NCBI GenBank assembly: GCA_031292515.1
Contig: JARLGZ010000080.1
Span: 81,636 to 145,635 of the forward strand
Source: Puia sp.
GTDB lineage: Bacteria; Bacteroidota; Bacteroidia; Chitinophagales; Chitinophagaceae
Direction: 5' to 3'
Length of the DNA: 64,000 nucleotides
This document shows positions 53,703-62,738 of the stretch, one piece after another. The translations under genes were made by a program, and so were the position numbers. The notes under the pieces were generated by a model. It saw only the letters and a program-made list of their open reading frames with translations. It was not told where the DNA came from and did not search any database. The stretch's first letter is position 1; every line of letters starts with the position of its first letter.

Positions 53703-54269
53703 ATGAGAAAACTGGTTTTATTTATGCATCTATCGCTCGATGGTTTTGCTGCAGATACAGACAGCGGGCTGAGTTGGATTTCTTATGACAGTGAATTGCA
53801 GCAATACGCTGAAGGAATAGTGGCTACTGTCGGCTCTCCTGTATATGGACGGGTAACCTATGAATTGATGGCAGGCTACTGGCCTGCGGTGCTCGATAAT
53901 CCCGGGGAAAGTGAACATAGTAAGGCACATGCCCGATGGGTAGATAAAGCAACCAAAATCGTGTTTTCCAAAACCATGAAGAAGGCAGCTTGGAACAACA
54001 CTATAGTGATAAATGACAACATTGCCGAAGAAATAAATAAACTAAAAGGACAAGCGGGGAAAGACCTCGTGATATTTGGCAGCCCCGGACTGGCGCATTC
54101 GTTTATGGAGCTTGATTTAATTGATGAATACCAACTTACCATTAACCCGGTGCTATTGGGAAGAGGCATACCTGCCTATCAGCATATAAAAAACAAAACC
54201 AATCTTAAACTGGTAAAAGCAACGCCATTGAAAAGCGGAGTAATCGGATTACACTATGCGCGAGGGTGA
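53703..54269 (+). CDS. Dihydrofolate reductase-like (RibD C-terminal family) protein
   Basis: 188 residues of the RibD_C/YyaP type: MRKLVLFMHLSLDGFAADTD, GRVTYELMAGYWP, KDLVIFGSPGLAHSFMELDL, EYQLTINPVLLGRGIPAYQ. NADPH-dependent reductases of this type act on pterins or other small molecules; the substrate is not known. Base composition is lower in GC than the chromosome around it, consistent with the foreign-looking insert. A VOC remnant lies upstream and an antitoxin/PIN pair downstream. Confidence 0.88.
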   Translation: MRKLVLFMHLSLDGFAADTDSGLSWISYDSELQQYAEGIVATVGSPVYGRVTYELMAGYWPAVLDNPGESEHSKAHARWVDKATKIVFSKTMKKAAWNNTIVINDNIAEEINKLKGQAGKDLVIFGSPGLAHSFMELDLIDEYQLTINPVLLGRGIPAYQHIKNKTNLKLVKATPLKSGVIGLHYARG

Positions 54270-54473
54270 GAGTGAGCTTCTTTCAATAGCTTCATTAAAG
54301 GGCAGCCTGTTCCCTGTTTTTAATTGCCGGGCGCAAGGAAGAGCCGGGCGCCGGCTTTCGAGCCTGTTTATTGTAGATTTATTGGGACAGTTTTCGAACC
54401 GTTTTGCTAAAAACCTATTGAAAATCAACGAGTTTATTAAAAGATTTGATTTCTATCCCGTCAGAATTTGACC

Positions 54474-54504
54474 TTTGGATTATTTTAAATAATACGTATC
54501 TTTA
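54474..54504 (+). promoter_or_regulatory. Promoter and palindromic operator of the antitoxin/PIN pair
   Basis: TTTG (54474-54477), a 19-base spacer and TATCTTTA (54497-54504) form a near-consensus Bacteroidota promoter. Within the spacer, ATTATTTTAAATAAT (54479-54493) is a perfect palindrome of 7-base arms around one T. A dimeric antitoxin binding there would cover both boxes, as in autoregulated toxin-antitoxin operons. Confidence 0.7.
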
Positions 54505-54524
54505 CAAGGAAAAACACACGTGTT

Positions 54525-54773
54525 ATGACTACAAAATTAACCCTAACGCTCGATGATAAAGTAATTCAGGTTGCCAAACGATATGCAAAGGCAAAAGGTC
54601 GGAGCGTGTCCGAATTGGTAGAAAGCTATTTCAAATCGATTACCGAACTTAACGGTGATCAATCAGATGAACTTACCTCTTCCGTGAAATCGTTGATGGG
54701 TTCATTTAAGGCCCCGAAAGATTTTGATTACAAGATGATATTACAGGATCAAAAGCGGCGGAAATATGAGTAA
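54525..54773 (+). CDS. DUF6364-like ribbon-helix-helix antitoxin
   Basis: 82 residues: MTTKLTLTLDDKVIQVAKRY then AKAKGRSVSELVESYFKSI, the ribbon-helix-helix layout of DUF6364-type antitoxins. The C-terminal half (about 45-82) is likely to wrap the toxin. Its last 8 bases overlap the PIN gene (ATGAGTAA), which suggests translational coupling. It probably represses its own promoter through the palindrome upstream. Confidence 0.86.
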   Translation: MTTKLTLTLDDKVIQVAKRYAKAKGRSVSELVESYFKSITELNGDQSDELTSSVKSLMGSFKAPKDFDYKMILQDQKRRKYE

Positions 54774-55179
54774 AGCGTTTATTGATACCGATGTGATACT
54801 GGATTTTATGATTGCCAGGCAGCCATTTGCAATGGATGCAGCCCGGATATTCTCTTTATCCGAGAAAAAGGAGATATCCATTTGCACGACGGGTCTGGTC
54901 TTCTCGAATGCATATTACATTCTGCGGAAACTTGGGCCGCACAAAAAAGTAATAGAAAAGCTAACCCAGTTTGCGAGGCTTGTTGATATCATTGGGTTAC
55001 CTAAGACGGCCGTAATGCATGCGCTGGAATCTGAATTTAGCGATTTTGAGGACGCTTTACAGCATTATGCCGCACTGTCGGAAAAAATCGGAATTATAAT
55101 AACCAGGAATACTAAAGACTTTAAGTATAGCGAGTTGGCTGTCATGACTCCTGATCAATATTTAAAAGGTAGGCGTTAG
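54766..55179 (+). CDS. PIN-domain (VapC-type) ribonuclease toxin
   Basis: 137 residues. The PIN acidic residues are seen: D7 or D9 in FIDTDVILDFM, a glutamate and aspartates in SEFSDFEDALQHYAA, and IITRNTKDFKYS near 112-123. VapC toxins cut tRNA or rRNA when freed from antitoxin. It starts inside the antitoxin stop region. Located in the AT-richer insert with other mobile-looking genes. Confidence 0.9.
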   Translation: MSKAFIDTDVILDFMIARQPFAMDAARIFSLSEKKEISICTTGLVFSNAYYILRKLGPHKKVIEKLTQFARLVDIIGLPKTAVMHALESEFSDFEDALQHYAALSEKIGIIITRNTKDFKYSELAVMTPDQYLKGRR

Positions 55180-55417
55180 ACTCTCCACTATGGATTTATT
55201 AAATTTGCCCGACTTCCGAAGGACAGGAGATACAGTATCAAAATATTCCTGAATTTATACCTTTACCCCATTTTTTTTGGCGAATAATTTCATTGCACCC
55301 AGAACGGATCGTGGGCTGGTAGTAGCTTCTTAAGCCTGCCTGCCACATCGATGATGGACGCAATATCCGGATGATCCTGTTTTTGTAAAGCCTGCCGTCT
55401 TTCAGCGTTTTTCGGTA

Positions 55418-55783
55418 TCAAGGGAACGGGGTTTGGATATATTGATTCTCTACATACCATTCCAATAAAATGGCAGTAAAAGATATATAACTTAAGGAAA
55501 AACTGAGGTCGTGTTTTGGGAAGAACATTCCAATTATATTCATCTGTCGGGCGCAAAACTCAGATTTGGTAGTCTGATTATGGATTTTTATTGGGCCGCT
55601 GATTTCATCGGCGCAGATGTTAAACCTGCAATTAGGAGCTTTGCCCAGTTGGAAAAGCAATAACATTTTCTTGTAAAAATCAAGTCCGGGGATGAGGGGG
55701 CTTTTGGCCTGTACTTTATCATTTGACAATCGCTTCCAGATTCCGGAGGCTTCATGTGCGGATAAATCCGATTTCAAATCCAA
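55418..55783 (-). pseudogene. Decayed relative of the neighbouring PAS-LuxR regulator
   Basis: Reading frame overlapping the stop of the PAS-LuxR gene by 10 bases. LDFYKKMLLLFQLGKAPNCR in it aligns with LEFYKKLLVFFQIGESGYFI near residue 32 of the intact regulator; the rest no longer resembles a PAS domain. The start would be TTG. Further along (55290-55440) another frame has an unfamiliar helical stretch ending LPAHDPFWVQ. Probably a tandem duplicate that has lost its function. Confidence 0.6.
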
Positions 55784-56547
55784 CCTTTTTTAATGGCATT
55801 CTTAATCAATTCCCCGGTATTGGTGACCTTCATTTTTTGCAGCATATTTTTTCGGTGACTGTCAATCGTATGCTTGCTCAGGGATAATATATCAGCTATT
55901 TCTCTGCTCGGTTTACCTTCGGCCATCAGATAGAGCACTTCCTTCTCCCGTTTGCTCAAAATGCCGTTCTTCCCGGGAGACTGATTGCTGACAGCTACAT
56001 CCGGATAAGAAGGTTCTCCTTCCATACCAATATAAGACAACACCGGACGACCTGTCTGCTTCAGATGGGAAATATCGGTTAGCACGACCAGGTTTCTAAG
56101 GATCTTCCCCGCCTCATCATTATGAACGACCATAACCTGCTGCAACACCCGAATGTATTCTCCTGATTGCTTTTTTATCCGGTAATCAAATCGCAGCTTG
56201 TATTTCATCTGCTTATCCGGCGGAAGCCCCAATATAAATTGACAGGATACTTCCTGGCAGTTCAGGAACCAGGCCCTGTCGTCCTGGTGAATATGTCCCA
56301 TCAGGAGGTCTAAGGTAATCACCTCTTTGGGGTAGCCCAACAAGGCTTCTGCCTCCACGCTGACAAAGTCGAATCGGAGTTGCTGAAAATTAAAAATGAA
56401 ATAGCCGCTTTCCCCGATTTGAAAGAAAACAAGTAGTTTTTTATAGAATTCCAATTCCAGCTGCAGCAATTCTCCTGCTTCTTCATTACCATCGGACACG
56501 TTCTTCCGGATCCTGTTGGCTTCGGTATTTAAGATTTCCAGTTTCAT
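55774..56547 (-). CDS. PAS-domain LuxR-type transcriptional regulator
   Basis: 257 residues. A PAS-like sensor domain covers about 45-170 (NFQQLRFDFVSVEAEALLGY, MGHIHQDDRAWFLNCQEV) and a LuxR/GerE helix-turn-helix about 195-255 (GILSKREKEVLYLMAEGKPS, REIADILSLSKHTIDSHRKN). There is no receiver domain, so it probably senses a ligand directly rather than by phosphorylation. Targets unknown; the divergent fasciclin/NHL lipoprotein is one candidate. Confidence 0.88.
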   Translation of the reverse strand: MKLEILNTEANRIRKNVSDGNEEAGELLQLELEFYKKLLVFFQIGESGYFIFNFQQLRFDFVSVEAEALLGYPKEVITLDLLMGHIHQDDRAWFLNCQEVSCQFILGLPPDKQMKYKLRFDYRIKKQSGEYIRVLQQVMVVHNDEAGKILRNLVVLTDISHLKQTGRPVLSYIGMEGEPSYPDVAVSNQSPGKNGILSKREKEVLYLMAEGKPSREIADILSLSKHTIDSHRKNMLQKMKVTNTGELIKNAIKKGWI

Positions 56548-56732
56548 TACTATGGTTCAATCAAAATCCCTATAAAGGGGTATTTCATAAAAATAGGTTT
56601 TTTCCCATTTTTGCGGATTAATTATCGGTCAAATTCGCTGCCAGGCCAATACCTGTACAAGGACCAGCCAGACGGTCATTACCTTATAAAAATCAGGATA
56701 TATAAAAAAATCAAGATATAAAAAATCAAACT

Positions 56733-58547
56733 ATGCGGAAGTTTTTACCGTTAGCCGTACCGGTCTTACTGACAATTATTACGGCCTGTCACAAAAACAG
56801 CGATACACCTTCCACTCCGGCGCCAACGGGTAAAGCCGTTCAGGCCGCTGTCAGCGCTTCCTTATCCGGCATAGACAGTTTTAGCAGCTATGCGACGACA
56901 CTCAGCAGTATTACCCTGACGGATGTCGATGTGTCACAGGGGATTACGGTATTTGCGCCTGTGAATCAGGCGTTTATCGATGCCACTACGTCTGTCAGAA
57001 ATATCCCCGGAATAACCGTGATGAGTACCGGTAATCCTCCCGGAACGCTTGCCAGTACCGGATTAAGCATGCCGGACTCGTCGAATCCGAAGGATTATAT
57101 TGTAAAAGGGAATATCACGGCATCCGCGCTGACCAATGGCGCGAGTTTTACCGCCCTTAGCGGATACCCGCTTACGGTGACCTCGGTAAACGGGCAATTG
57201 TATTTGAATGGTGTCTTGATTTCCAAAACGGATGTCTTATCCGGGACCAACTACCTGGTGCATTCCATTTCCGGCTTGCTCAAAGCCGCACATATTCTTA
57301 AAATCACCGGACTTTCGGATACCGCCTCTTTCCCCGGTTGGCTATTGACGATCAATGGTCAAAACTTTGATACGACCGCAGCGAACAATATCGTGAAGAT
57401 AAACGGTGCACAAGCCATGGTCCATACCGCAACCGCGAACCAGCTGGTAGTCACGGTGCCGCCAAACGCCAGTTCCGGAACAGTGACCGTCACCACAAAG
57501 GGAACGACACTTACAAGCAAGCAAAGCGTACGGATCATGCAGGCCGTGGTAAGCACGATTCCGTCGTCGGTGCTGAATCAGATATCCGGCGTACAGGGCA
57601 TAACGGTCGATGCCAATGATATTGTATATTTTACCAATAACAACTACAACGGGCTGCAGCGTATCGATGTGAACAGCATCGATAAGGCTGGCAATGAACT
57701 CAATTATTTTCTTGCATTCCCGAATCCAAACGGGGACGGCTCCAACATTCCTGTGCCAGATAATTCATTATGGGCCATAGCGGTGGATAATCAGAATTAT
57801 GTTTATTATCAGAATACCGCGGTAGGGACGGCTCCTGGTCAGTACACTGGCATTTTCAAATTCGATCCAAACAATTTAAGTGGTATTACAGAATGGTGGG
57901 CTGGCAATAATGCCAATATCACTACCGGTCCCTTTACAGGCAATAAAAACGCTGTGCCGATCGGTTCACTTTCGTTAAAATTCGATGCGAACGGGAATCT
58001 ATTTGTAGGAGATCAGGCCGGCATAAGAAAAATTACCCTTTACAACGAGGTTAGTTTTGTGGCTACTCCTGCAAACTTTCTGGCTGCTGACCCGACCGCC
58101 ACAAAGAGCCCTTTCCCTTATGGATTGGATATCGATACCGCAGCAAACATTTATGCAAGTGATGGAAGCCAGGGGAATAGCAGGGTATGGAAAATAAGCG
58201 CCAATGGAACCATTACCTCCATTGCAGGCAATAATAACGCAATCGCCAAAGATGGTATCGGCGCCAATGCGCAATTTGGTTCTCCCTCTGGCATCGTATT
58301 GGATAAACGGGGTAATATTTATGTATGCGATAATGACTATGCGAACACAAATTTTTTGATCCGGATGATTAATCCCAGGGGAGTGGTGACCACAATTGCG
58401 GGTAAGAACAACCCCAACTACACCAGCACGGACGGCATTGGAACGAATGCAAGTTTTAATGGTGTAAATGCGATTGCCATCAATAGCAAGGGTGTATTAT
58501 ATGTTGGACCCGATTATGGCGGTGTGCGGACGATAACGATTCAATAA
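56733..58547 (+). CDS. Fasciclin/IPT/NHL-repeat surface lipoprotein
   Basis: 604 residues. Signal peptide with lipobox TIITAC (cysteine 19). Residues about 35-185 are a fasciclin (FAS1) domain (ITVFAPVNQAFIDATTSVRN, LSGTNYLVHSISGLL), about 190-275 an IPT/TIG sandwich (ILKITGLSDTASFPGWLLTI), and about 280-604 NHL-type propeller repeats (ITVDANDIVYFTNNNY, GIVLDKRGNIYVCDNDY). Likely an adhesive or glycan-binding protein on the cell surface. It is convergent with the transglutaminase gene, 15 bases apart. Confidence 0.85.
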   Translation: MRKFLPLAVPVLLTIITACHKNSDTPSTPAPTGKAVQAAVSASLSGIDSFSSYATTLSSITLTDVDVSQGITVFAPVNQAFIDATTSVRNIPGITVMSTGNPPGTLASTGLSMPDSSNPKDYIVKGNITASALTNGASFTALSGYPLTVTSVNGQLYLNGVLISKTDVLSGTNYLVHSISGLLKAAHILKITGLSDTASFPGWLLTINGQNFDTTAANNIVKINGAQAMVHTATANQLVVTVPPNASSGTVTVTTKGTTLTSKQSVRIMQAVVSTIPSSVLNQISGVQGITVDANDIVYFTNNNYNGLQRIDVNSIDKAGNELNYFLAFPNPNGDGSNIPVPDNSLWAIAVDNQNYVYYQNTAVGTAPGQYTGIFKFDPNNLSGITEWWAGNNANITTGPFTGNKNAVPIGSLSLKFDANGNLFVGDQAGIRKITLYNEVSFVATPANFLAADPTATKSPFPYGLDIDTAANIYASDGSQGNSRVWKISANGTITSIAGNNNAIAKDGIGANAQFGSPSGIVLDKRGNIYVCDNDYANTNFLIRMINPRGVVTTIAGKNNPNYTSTDGIGTNASFNGVNAIAINSKGVLYVGPDYGGVRTITIQ

Positions 58548-58562
58548 GAGCCAATAGGAGAT

Positions 58563-59462
58563 TCAGGAGGGGCGTTCTGCATTGTTATTGACCCTCCTGA
58601 CGTCCACCGACACCGACAGTCTGTGCGGACCGCTGCTGACGATGACGCCTTTTAACGGAACGATATCCGAATAATCCCTTCCCCAGCCGATCGTTAAATA
58701 CTGGTCGGCAGGAAGCTGATTATTGGTGGGATCGAAGTCGATCCAACCGCTGCCGGGGACATAGAGCGCGAACCAGGCATGGGAAGCGTCCACACCGGTC
58801 AGCTTTTCGGTCCCCTCCGGGGGGATTGTCTCGATATACCCGCTGACATACCTGGCCGCCAGGCCTACCGAGCGGATGCAGGCGATCGCCAGGTGTGCGA
58901 AGTCCTGGCAGACTCCCTTGCGTTCCTTCATCACTAGGGACAACGGCGTCGTAACCGTCGTAAAACCGGGTTCGAATTCGAAGTTCTCGTAGATGCGTTG
59001 CATAAGGTCCCGCGCAGCCTCGAACAGGGGACGGCCGGGCGTGAAAGACCGGAGCGCATATTCCAATATTTCGGGAGAAGCCTGCGTCATCTGCGTCTCC
59101 GGGATATACTGGAGGATATCCGTATCGACGGGCCGGAGGCTGTACAATTGTTCTTTTACCGCTTCCCAGGGGGTATTTTCATACAGGCTGAACTCCAGGG
59201 TGCCGGGATTCGTCCGCACGATCTCCGAAGATACGGTGACCGTCAGGGATTTGTGCTCGTGCTGGATGGCGAAATAAGTCACTTTATTGCCAAAGAAATC
59301 TTCGTATTCATCCAGGATGTCCGGGGCCGGGTAGATTTCCAGCACGGCGCTTCGGCAGACCTGTTTATCCGTCGAGCGGGGGATCAGCCGGGCAATATTA
59401 TGACACAGGCTTACCGCCTCATAATAAGTGTATCGCGTCGTATGGGTCACTTTATAATGCAT
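58563..59462 (-). CDS. Transglutaminase-family protein
   Basis: 299 residues. An N-terminal Bact_transglu_N-type beta domain (about 1-90) precedes the transglutaminase core with C185 in KGVCQDFAHLAIAC, H228 in DASHAWFAL and D244 in GWIDFDPTNN. No signal peptide, so cytoplasmic. Follows the ATP-grasp/alpha-E gene on the same strand after 148 bases, the arrangement seen widely in bacteria. It may cleave or form an isopeptide bond in the product of the ligases; substrate unknown. Confidence 0.92.
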   Translation of the reverse strand: MHYKVTHTTRYTYYEAVSLCHNIARLIPRSTDKQVCRSAVLEIYPAPDILDEYEDFFGNKVTYFAIQHEHKSLTVTVSSEIVRTNPGTLEFSLYENTPWEAVKEQLYSLRPVDTDILQYIPETQMTQASPEILEYALRSFTPGRPLFEAARDLMQRIYENFEFEPGFTTVTTPLSLVMKERKGVCQDFAHLAIACIRSVGLAARYVSGYIETIPPEGTEKLTGVDASHAWFALYVPGSGWIDFDPTNNQLPADQYLTIGWGRDYSDIVPLKGVIVSSGPHRLSVSVDVRRVNNNAERPS

Positions 59463-59610
59463 GTGCGATTAATTCGTTTTGCAGTTTGTTTGCCGGTTTA
59501 TAATCCACGTGTCACTTCAATAGTACATCTACTTGCCTAATGGTGGATCTGCTCGTATGCCGCTTAGCCCCGGCCCGCGACTTTCACCCCGGCAATCCCC
59601 GGTGGGTAAC

Positions 59611-62286
59611 TCACCGGTGGGTAAACAGCTGCTTCTGCGACTGCGCATGTTTAAAATATGTCTTCGAAATGTTATCCGGTATCGCCAGGAGCAACGAATA
59701 CATTTTGGACAGGAACTCCTCGAGATTTCCATAACTCCCCACTGCATTTCCATGCCAAGCGTCCATGCCGCCCTGTCGTCTTTCCCTATTCCCATGCCGT
59801 CCGTCAGCATTTTCGGGAATTCGCCCCAACGTATCAAAGACAGCCGGATCCGAAATGGCCGGATCAAAAACAGACAGCTGCTCCTTGTTCGATAATTTCA
59901 GCAGGGTATAAGCCTCCCATATTAGTTTTTCATGCTCGCTCAAATGATTGCCGGGCTGGTTCTTCGGAAGATTGGCCAGGTAGTTCTTCAGCCGTTCCAA
60001 CTGGTAGACGAGGGAGCGCGGATTGTTGTCGTCCAGCAGCATCAGGTCCAGTACCAGCGAAAGCTGCAGCGGCGCCTTGTACTTGTAGCGGTAATTGACA
60101 AGACTTTCACTGCTGCTCAGTACGGCTTCCTGCAGATCGTATTGCGATTGCTTGTCATAATAATGGACGAGGGTGGCGCGCAGCATGTTTATAAGCAGGA
60201 GGCTTTGTTCTATTTTACGGCCTGTGTCCAGCATGATCCAGCCCTGTTCTCTTGAAATACTTTCCCTGTTCAGCCCGACGAAAGCCACCATCGAAGTGAT
60301 GAGCCCGTCTAATGCTTCCAGCGTTTTCCCGGGCCCCGGATTTTCGAGGGCTGCCGCCAGGGCCCACTCCTCTTCAATCTCCCGTAGCACGCGCCAGGTA
60401 TCGGTCGACCAATGGTCTCTTACCGCGTGTACCGCCTGGTTGAAAAGAGAGAGGTTGTAGTGAAGGCCCCCGGTTCGTTTTCCATCGAACAGGATATTGT
60501 GCAGTTCGGGCCAGGGATCGTCAGCACTTTTCTCCTGGCTGCCATTGGCAAAGAATCCGGGATAGGTATAGGAGTACCGGGTGAGGGCCTTTAGCAACAA
60601 ACCCTGCTCCGCCTGCACATCCTGTTCTACCAGGAGACGGTTGCCTTCGGCAACGAATTTTATCACGGTCCTTAGAAACCTGGCGTTTCCGAGCACCCTT
60701 TCAGTATACCTGCCGACCCAGAAGAGATTCTCCGCCGTATGGCTCGGTAGCATCCCGCCGGAACTATTCCCGGCGGCTGCAGGAGGCAGTTCCTTGCGGA
60801 CGTTCAGCACCCTGCCGGGTTCGGGAGAGATGATCCAGGTATCTTTGCTGATCCCTCCCCGTTGGTTGGAGATAACGAAATTTCCGGGTTCCGAAGAACT
60901 GCGGGTAAGCCCACCGGCCATAGCCGTATAGCTTTCCCCGTTACTAACCAGGAAGCTCCTGAACAGTGCATGGCGTGGCTCGATCTTGTCATTTACAAGC
61001 GCGGGCGTCGAGGAGAAGTGTATCTTTTCCTGGCCCACATACAGAGAGGGATGCGCCTTGATCTGCAGTTTCAACTGGTATAGTTGTTTTTCCGTCAGGG
61101 ACGCCGCATCTACAGATGTGCTTCCGTAAGAGTCTTTGTAGATTCTCTTGATGACCAGCGACCGGATATTGTCCAGGACATAGCCCATTTCCCTTTCCTG
61201 CCCGCACCACCAGGAGGCGATCGTCGGCATGATCAGGTCGGTACCCAGCAGATATCGTGCGATGGGTTGCAGGAACGGCATCAGGCCCGGGTTTTCCAGG
61301 ATACTGCTGCCAAGCGGGTTTGCGATACTCACATGCCCGCTCCTCACCGCGCCCAGCAGACCCGGCACGCCCAACTGGGAGTCCTCCTTCAACTCCAGCG
61401 GATCACAATAGACGTCGTCCACCCTGCGCAGGATCGTATCGACTTTTTCAAGACCACCCAGGGTCTTGATCCAGACATAATTATCTTTTACGATGAGGTC
61501 ATTGCCCTGCACCAGCGTGAAGCCCAGGATGGAAGACAGGTAAGAATGTTCAAAATAGGTCTCGTTGCCGGGACCGGGGGTCAGGATGACAATGCGGGGA
61601 GCCGGTTTTTGCCCCGGCGCTATCTCTTCGAGCGCATTGCGGAGGTCTTCAAACCAGGCGGCCGTCCGTCTCACTTTGAATCCGTTGAATAACTCGGGCA
61701 GGATACGCGCCATCGCCATCCTGTTTTCCAGCGCATAACCCGAACCGGAAGGAGCCTGGGTGCGATCGTTGACGATCCAGATCTTTCCATCCGATCCCCT
61801 GGCGATATCCGCCGCATAGAGCACCAGGTTATGCTTGCCAGGTAGCTGGATGCCCGCGCATTGCCGCAGGAAGCCTGCATGGTTGTAGACCAGTTCCATG
61901 GGGATCAGCCCGGCCCTGATCAGCCGTCTCGGACCGTATATGTCTTTCAGGATCAGGTCCAGCAGGCCGGCACGCTGGATCAGCCCGGATTCGATCGTCT
62001 GCCATTCCTGTCTTCCAATCAGAAAGGGGATAGGATCCAGTTTCCAGGGGCGCTTAAAACCCGCCGGATCTCCATATATATTGTAGGTCACCCCATTCTC
62101 TTTCAGCAAACGGGTAAGGTCCCCGTTCCGGTTCTGAATCTCCGCGGGCCCCAGCCCTTTAAAGGAGGCAAAAAACGACTCCCAGTGCGGGCGGAGGTTT
62201 CCATCGACACCCAATAATTCGTCATACGTGTAATTCGAATTGAAGTAATGCTGAAAAAGCGATCCGGCTGGTGTCGGTGAAGTCAT
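59611..62286 (-). CDS. Fused circularly permuted ATP-grasp and alpha-E protein
   Basis: 891 residues. The N-terminal half (about 30-500) is a circularly permuted type 2 ATP-grasp ligase (VTYNIYGDPAGFKRPWKLDP, WIVNDRTQAPSGSGYALENR, VILTPGPGNETYFEHSYLS). The C-terminal half, from about 520 (LPSHTAENLFWVGRYTERVL), is an all-helical alpha-E domain. Many bacteria encode these as two genes; here they are one. Near residues 835-860 lies a glycine/arginine/asparagine-rich insert. It probably forms an amide bond with ATP, as part of a predicted peptide-modifying pathway with the transglutaminase and DUF2126 proteins. Confidence 0.9.
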   Translation of the reverse strand: MTSPTPAGSLFQHYFNSNYTYDELLGVDGNLRPHWESFFASFKGLGPAEIQNRNGDLTRLLKENGVTYNIYGDPAGFKRPWKLDPIPFLIGRQEWQTIESGLIQRAGLLDLILKDIYGPRRLIRAGLIPMELVYNHAGFLRQCAGIQLPGKHNLVLYAADIARGSDGKIWIVNDRTQAPSGSGYALENRMAMARILPELFNGFKVRRTAAWFEDLRNALEEIAPGQKPAPRIVILTPGPGNETYFEHSYLSSILGFTLVQGNDLIVKDNYVWIKTLGGLEKVDTILRRVDDVYCDPLELKEDSQLGVPGLLGAVRSGHVSIANPLGSSILENPGLMPFLQPIARYLLGTDLIMPTIASWWCGQEREMGYVLDNIRSLVIKRIYKDSYGSTSVDAASLTEKQLYQLKLQIKAHPSLYVGQEKIHFSSTPALVNDKIEPRHALFRSFLVSNGESYTAMAGGLTRSSSEPGNFVISNQRGGISKDTWIISPEPGRVLNVRKELPPAAAGNSSGGMLPSHTAENLFWVGRYTERVLGNARFLRTVIKFVAEGNRLLVEQDVQAEQGLLLKALTRYSYTYPGFFANGSQEKSADDPWPELHNILFDGKRTGGLHYNLSLFNQAVHAVRDHWSTDTWRVLREIEEEWALAAALENPGPGKTLEALDGLITSMVAFVGLNRESISREQGWIMLDTGRKIEQSLLLINMLRATLVHYYDKQSQYDLQEAVLSSSESLVNYRYKYKAPLQLSLVLDLMLLDDNNPRSLVYQLERLKNYLANLPKNQPGNHLSEHEKLIWEAYTLLKLSNKEQLSVFDPAISDPAVFDTLGRIPENADGRHGNRERRQGGMDAWHGNAVGSYGNLEEFLSKMYSLLLAIPDNISKTYFKHAQSQKQLFTHR

Positions 62287-62536
62287 GCCGGCAAAGCTAT
62301 CAATTTATCATCAGGTATTTCTTTAAACCGGCATTCCGGAAATACTAAACAGCGCCGCTCTCCCGGTCAAATTGAAAGCCCCATACCAAAATGATAGGTT
62401 TTTTGCTTTTGACCAATCTCTTTTCCGCTCGCGCCGAAAGTTCATAAATAGTTTATAATCAATTTTTAACGTCTTTCCTTTTGGCTTCCTAAGCCGTTCT
62501 GGCATTTGTTTGGACTGCGAGGCCAAAACAAAAACG
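62287..62536. other. 250-base region between divergent genes
   Basis: Contains the upstream sequence of the ATP-grasp gene and of the small ORF at 62537. I see no tRNA or structured RNA. A 103-codon minus-strand frame that crosses it is judged to be chance. Confidence 0.4.
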
Positions 62537-62665
62537 ATGAGCGGTAAAAAGATCAAAGGGAAACTGATGGAAATAGCCCTTATCGCTTTCGCCTGGCTGA
62601 CAGTGCTTTCCCTCATCTTTTTTTTTATACTCAAACTGAAACTGCTGAAACAATTCTTTCACTAG
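62537..62665 (+). CDS. Single-span membrane microprotein (42 aa)
   Basis: ATG 62537 to TAG 62665. A basic start (MSGKKIKGKLM) is followed by one hydrophobic helix (EIALIAFAWLTVLSLIFFFI) and a basic tail (LKLKLLKQFFH). It precedes the porin gene by 73 bases. Small helix-only proteins occur with porin-linked transporter operons in Bacteroidota, but I cannot assign a family. Confidence 0.55.
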   Translation: MSGKKIKGKLMEIALIAFAWLTVLSLIFFFILKLKLLKQFFH

Positions 62666-62738
62666 GAACAGATACGACTGTCTGAAACGGCATATCGCAT
62701 TGGATGAATGGAAACGGTAAAACGTAAAAGACTGGTTT

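Noticed and set aside
62323..62634. Minus-strand ORF of 103 codons before the porin
   Set aside because: It overlaps the small plus-strand membrane ORF, has no family or signal sequence, and starts within its coding region.
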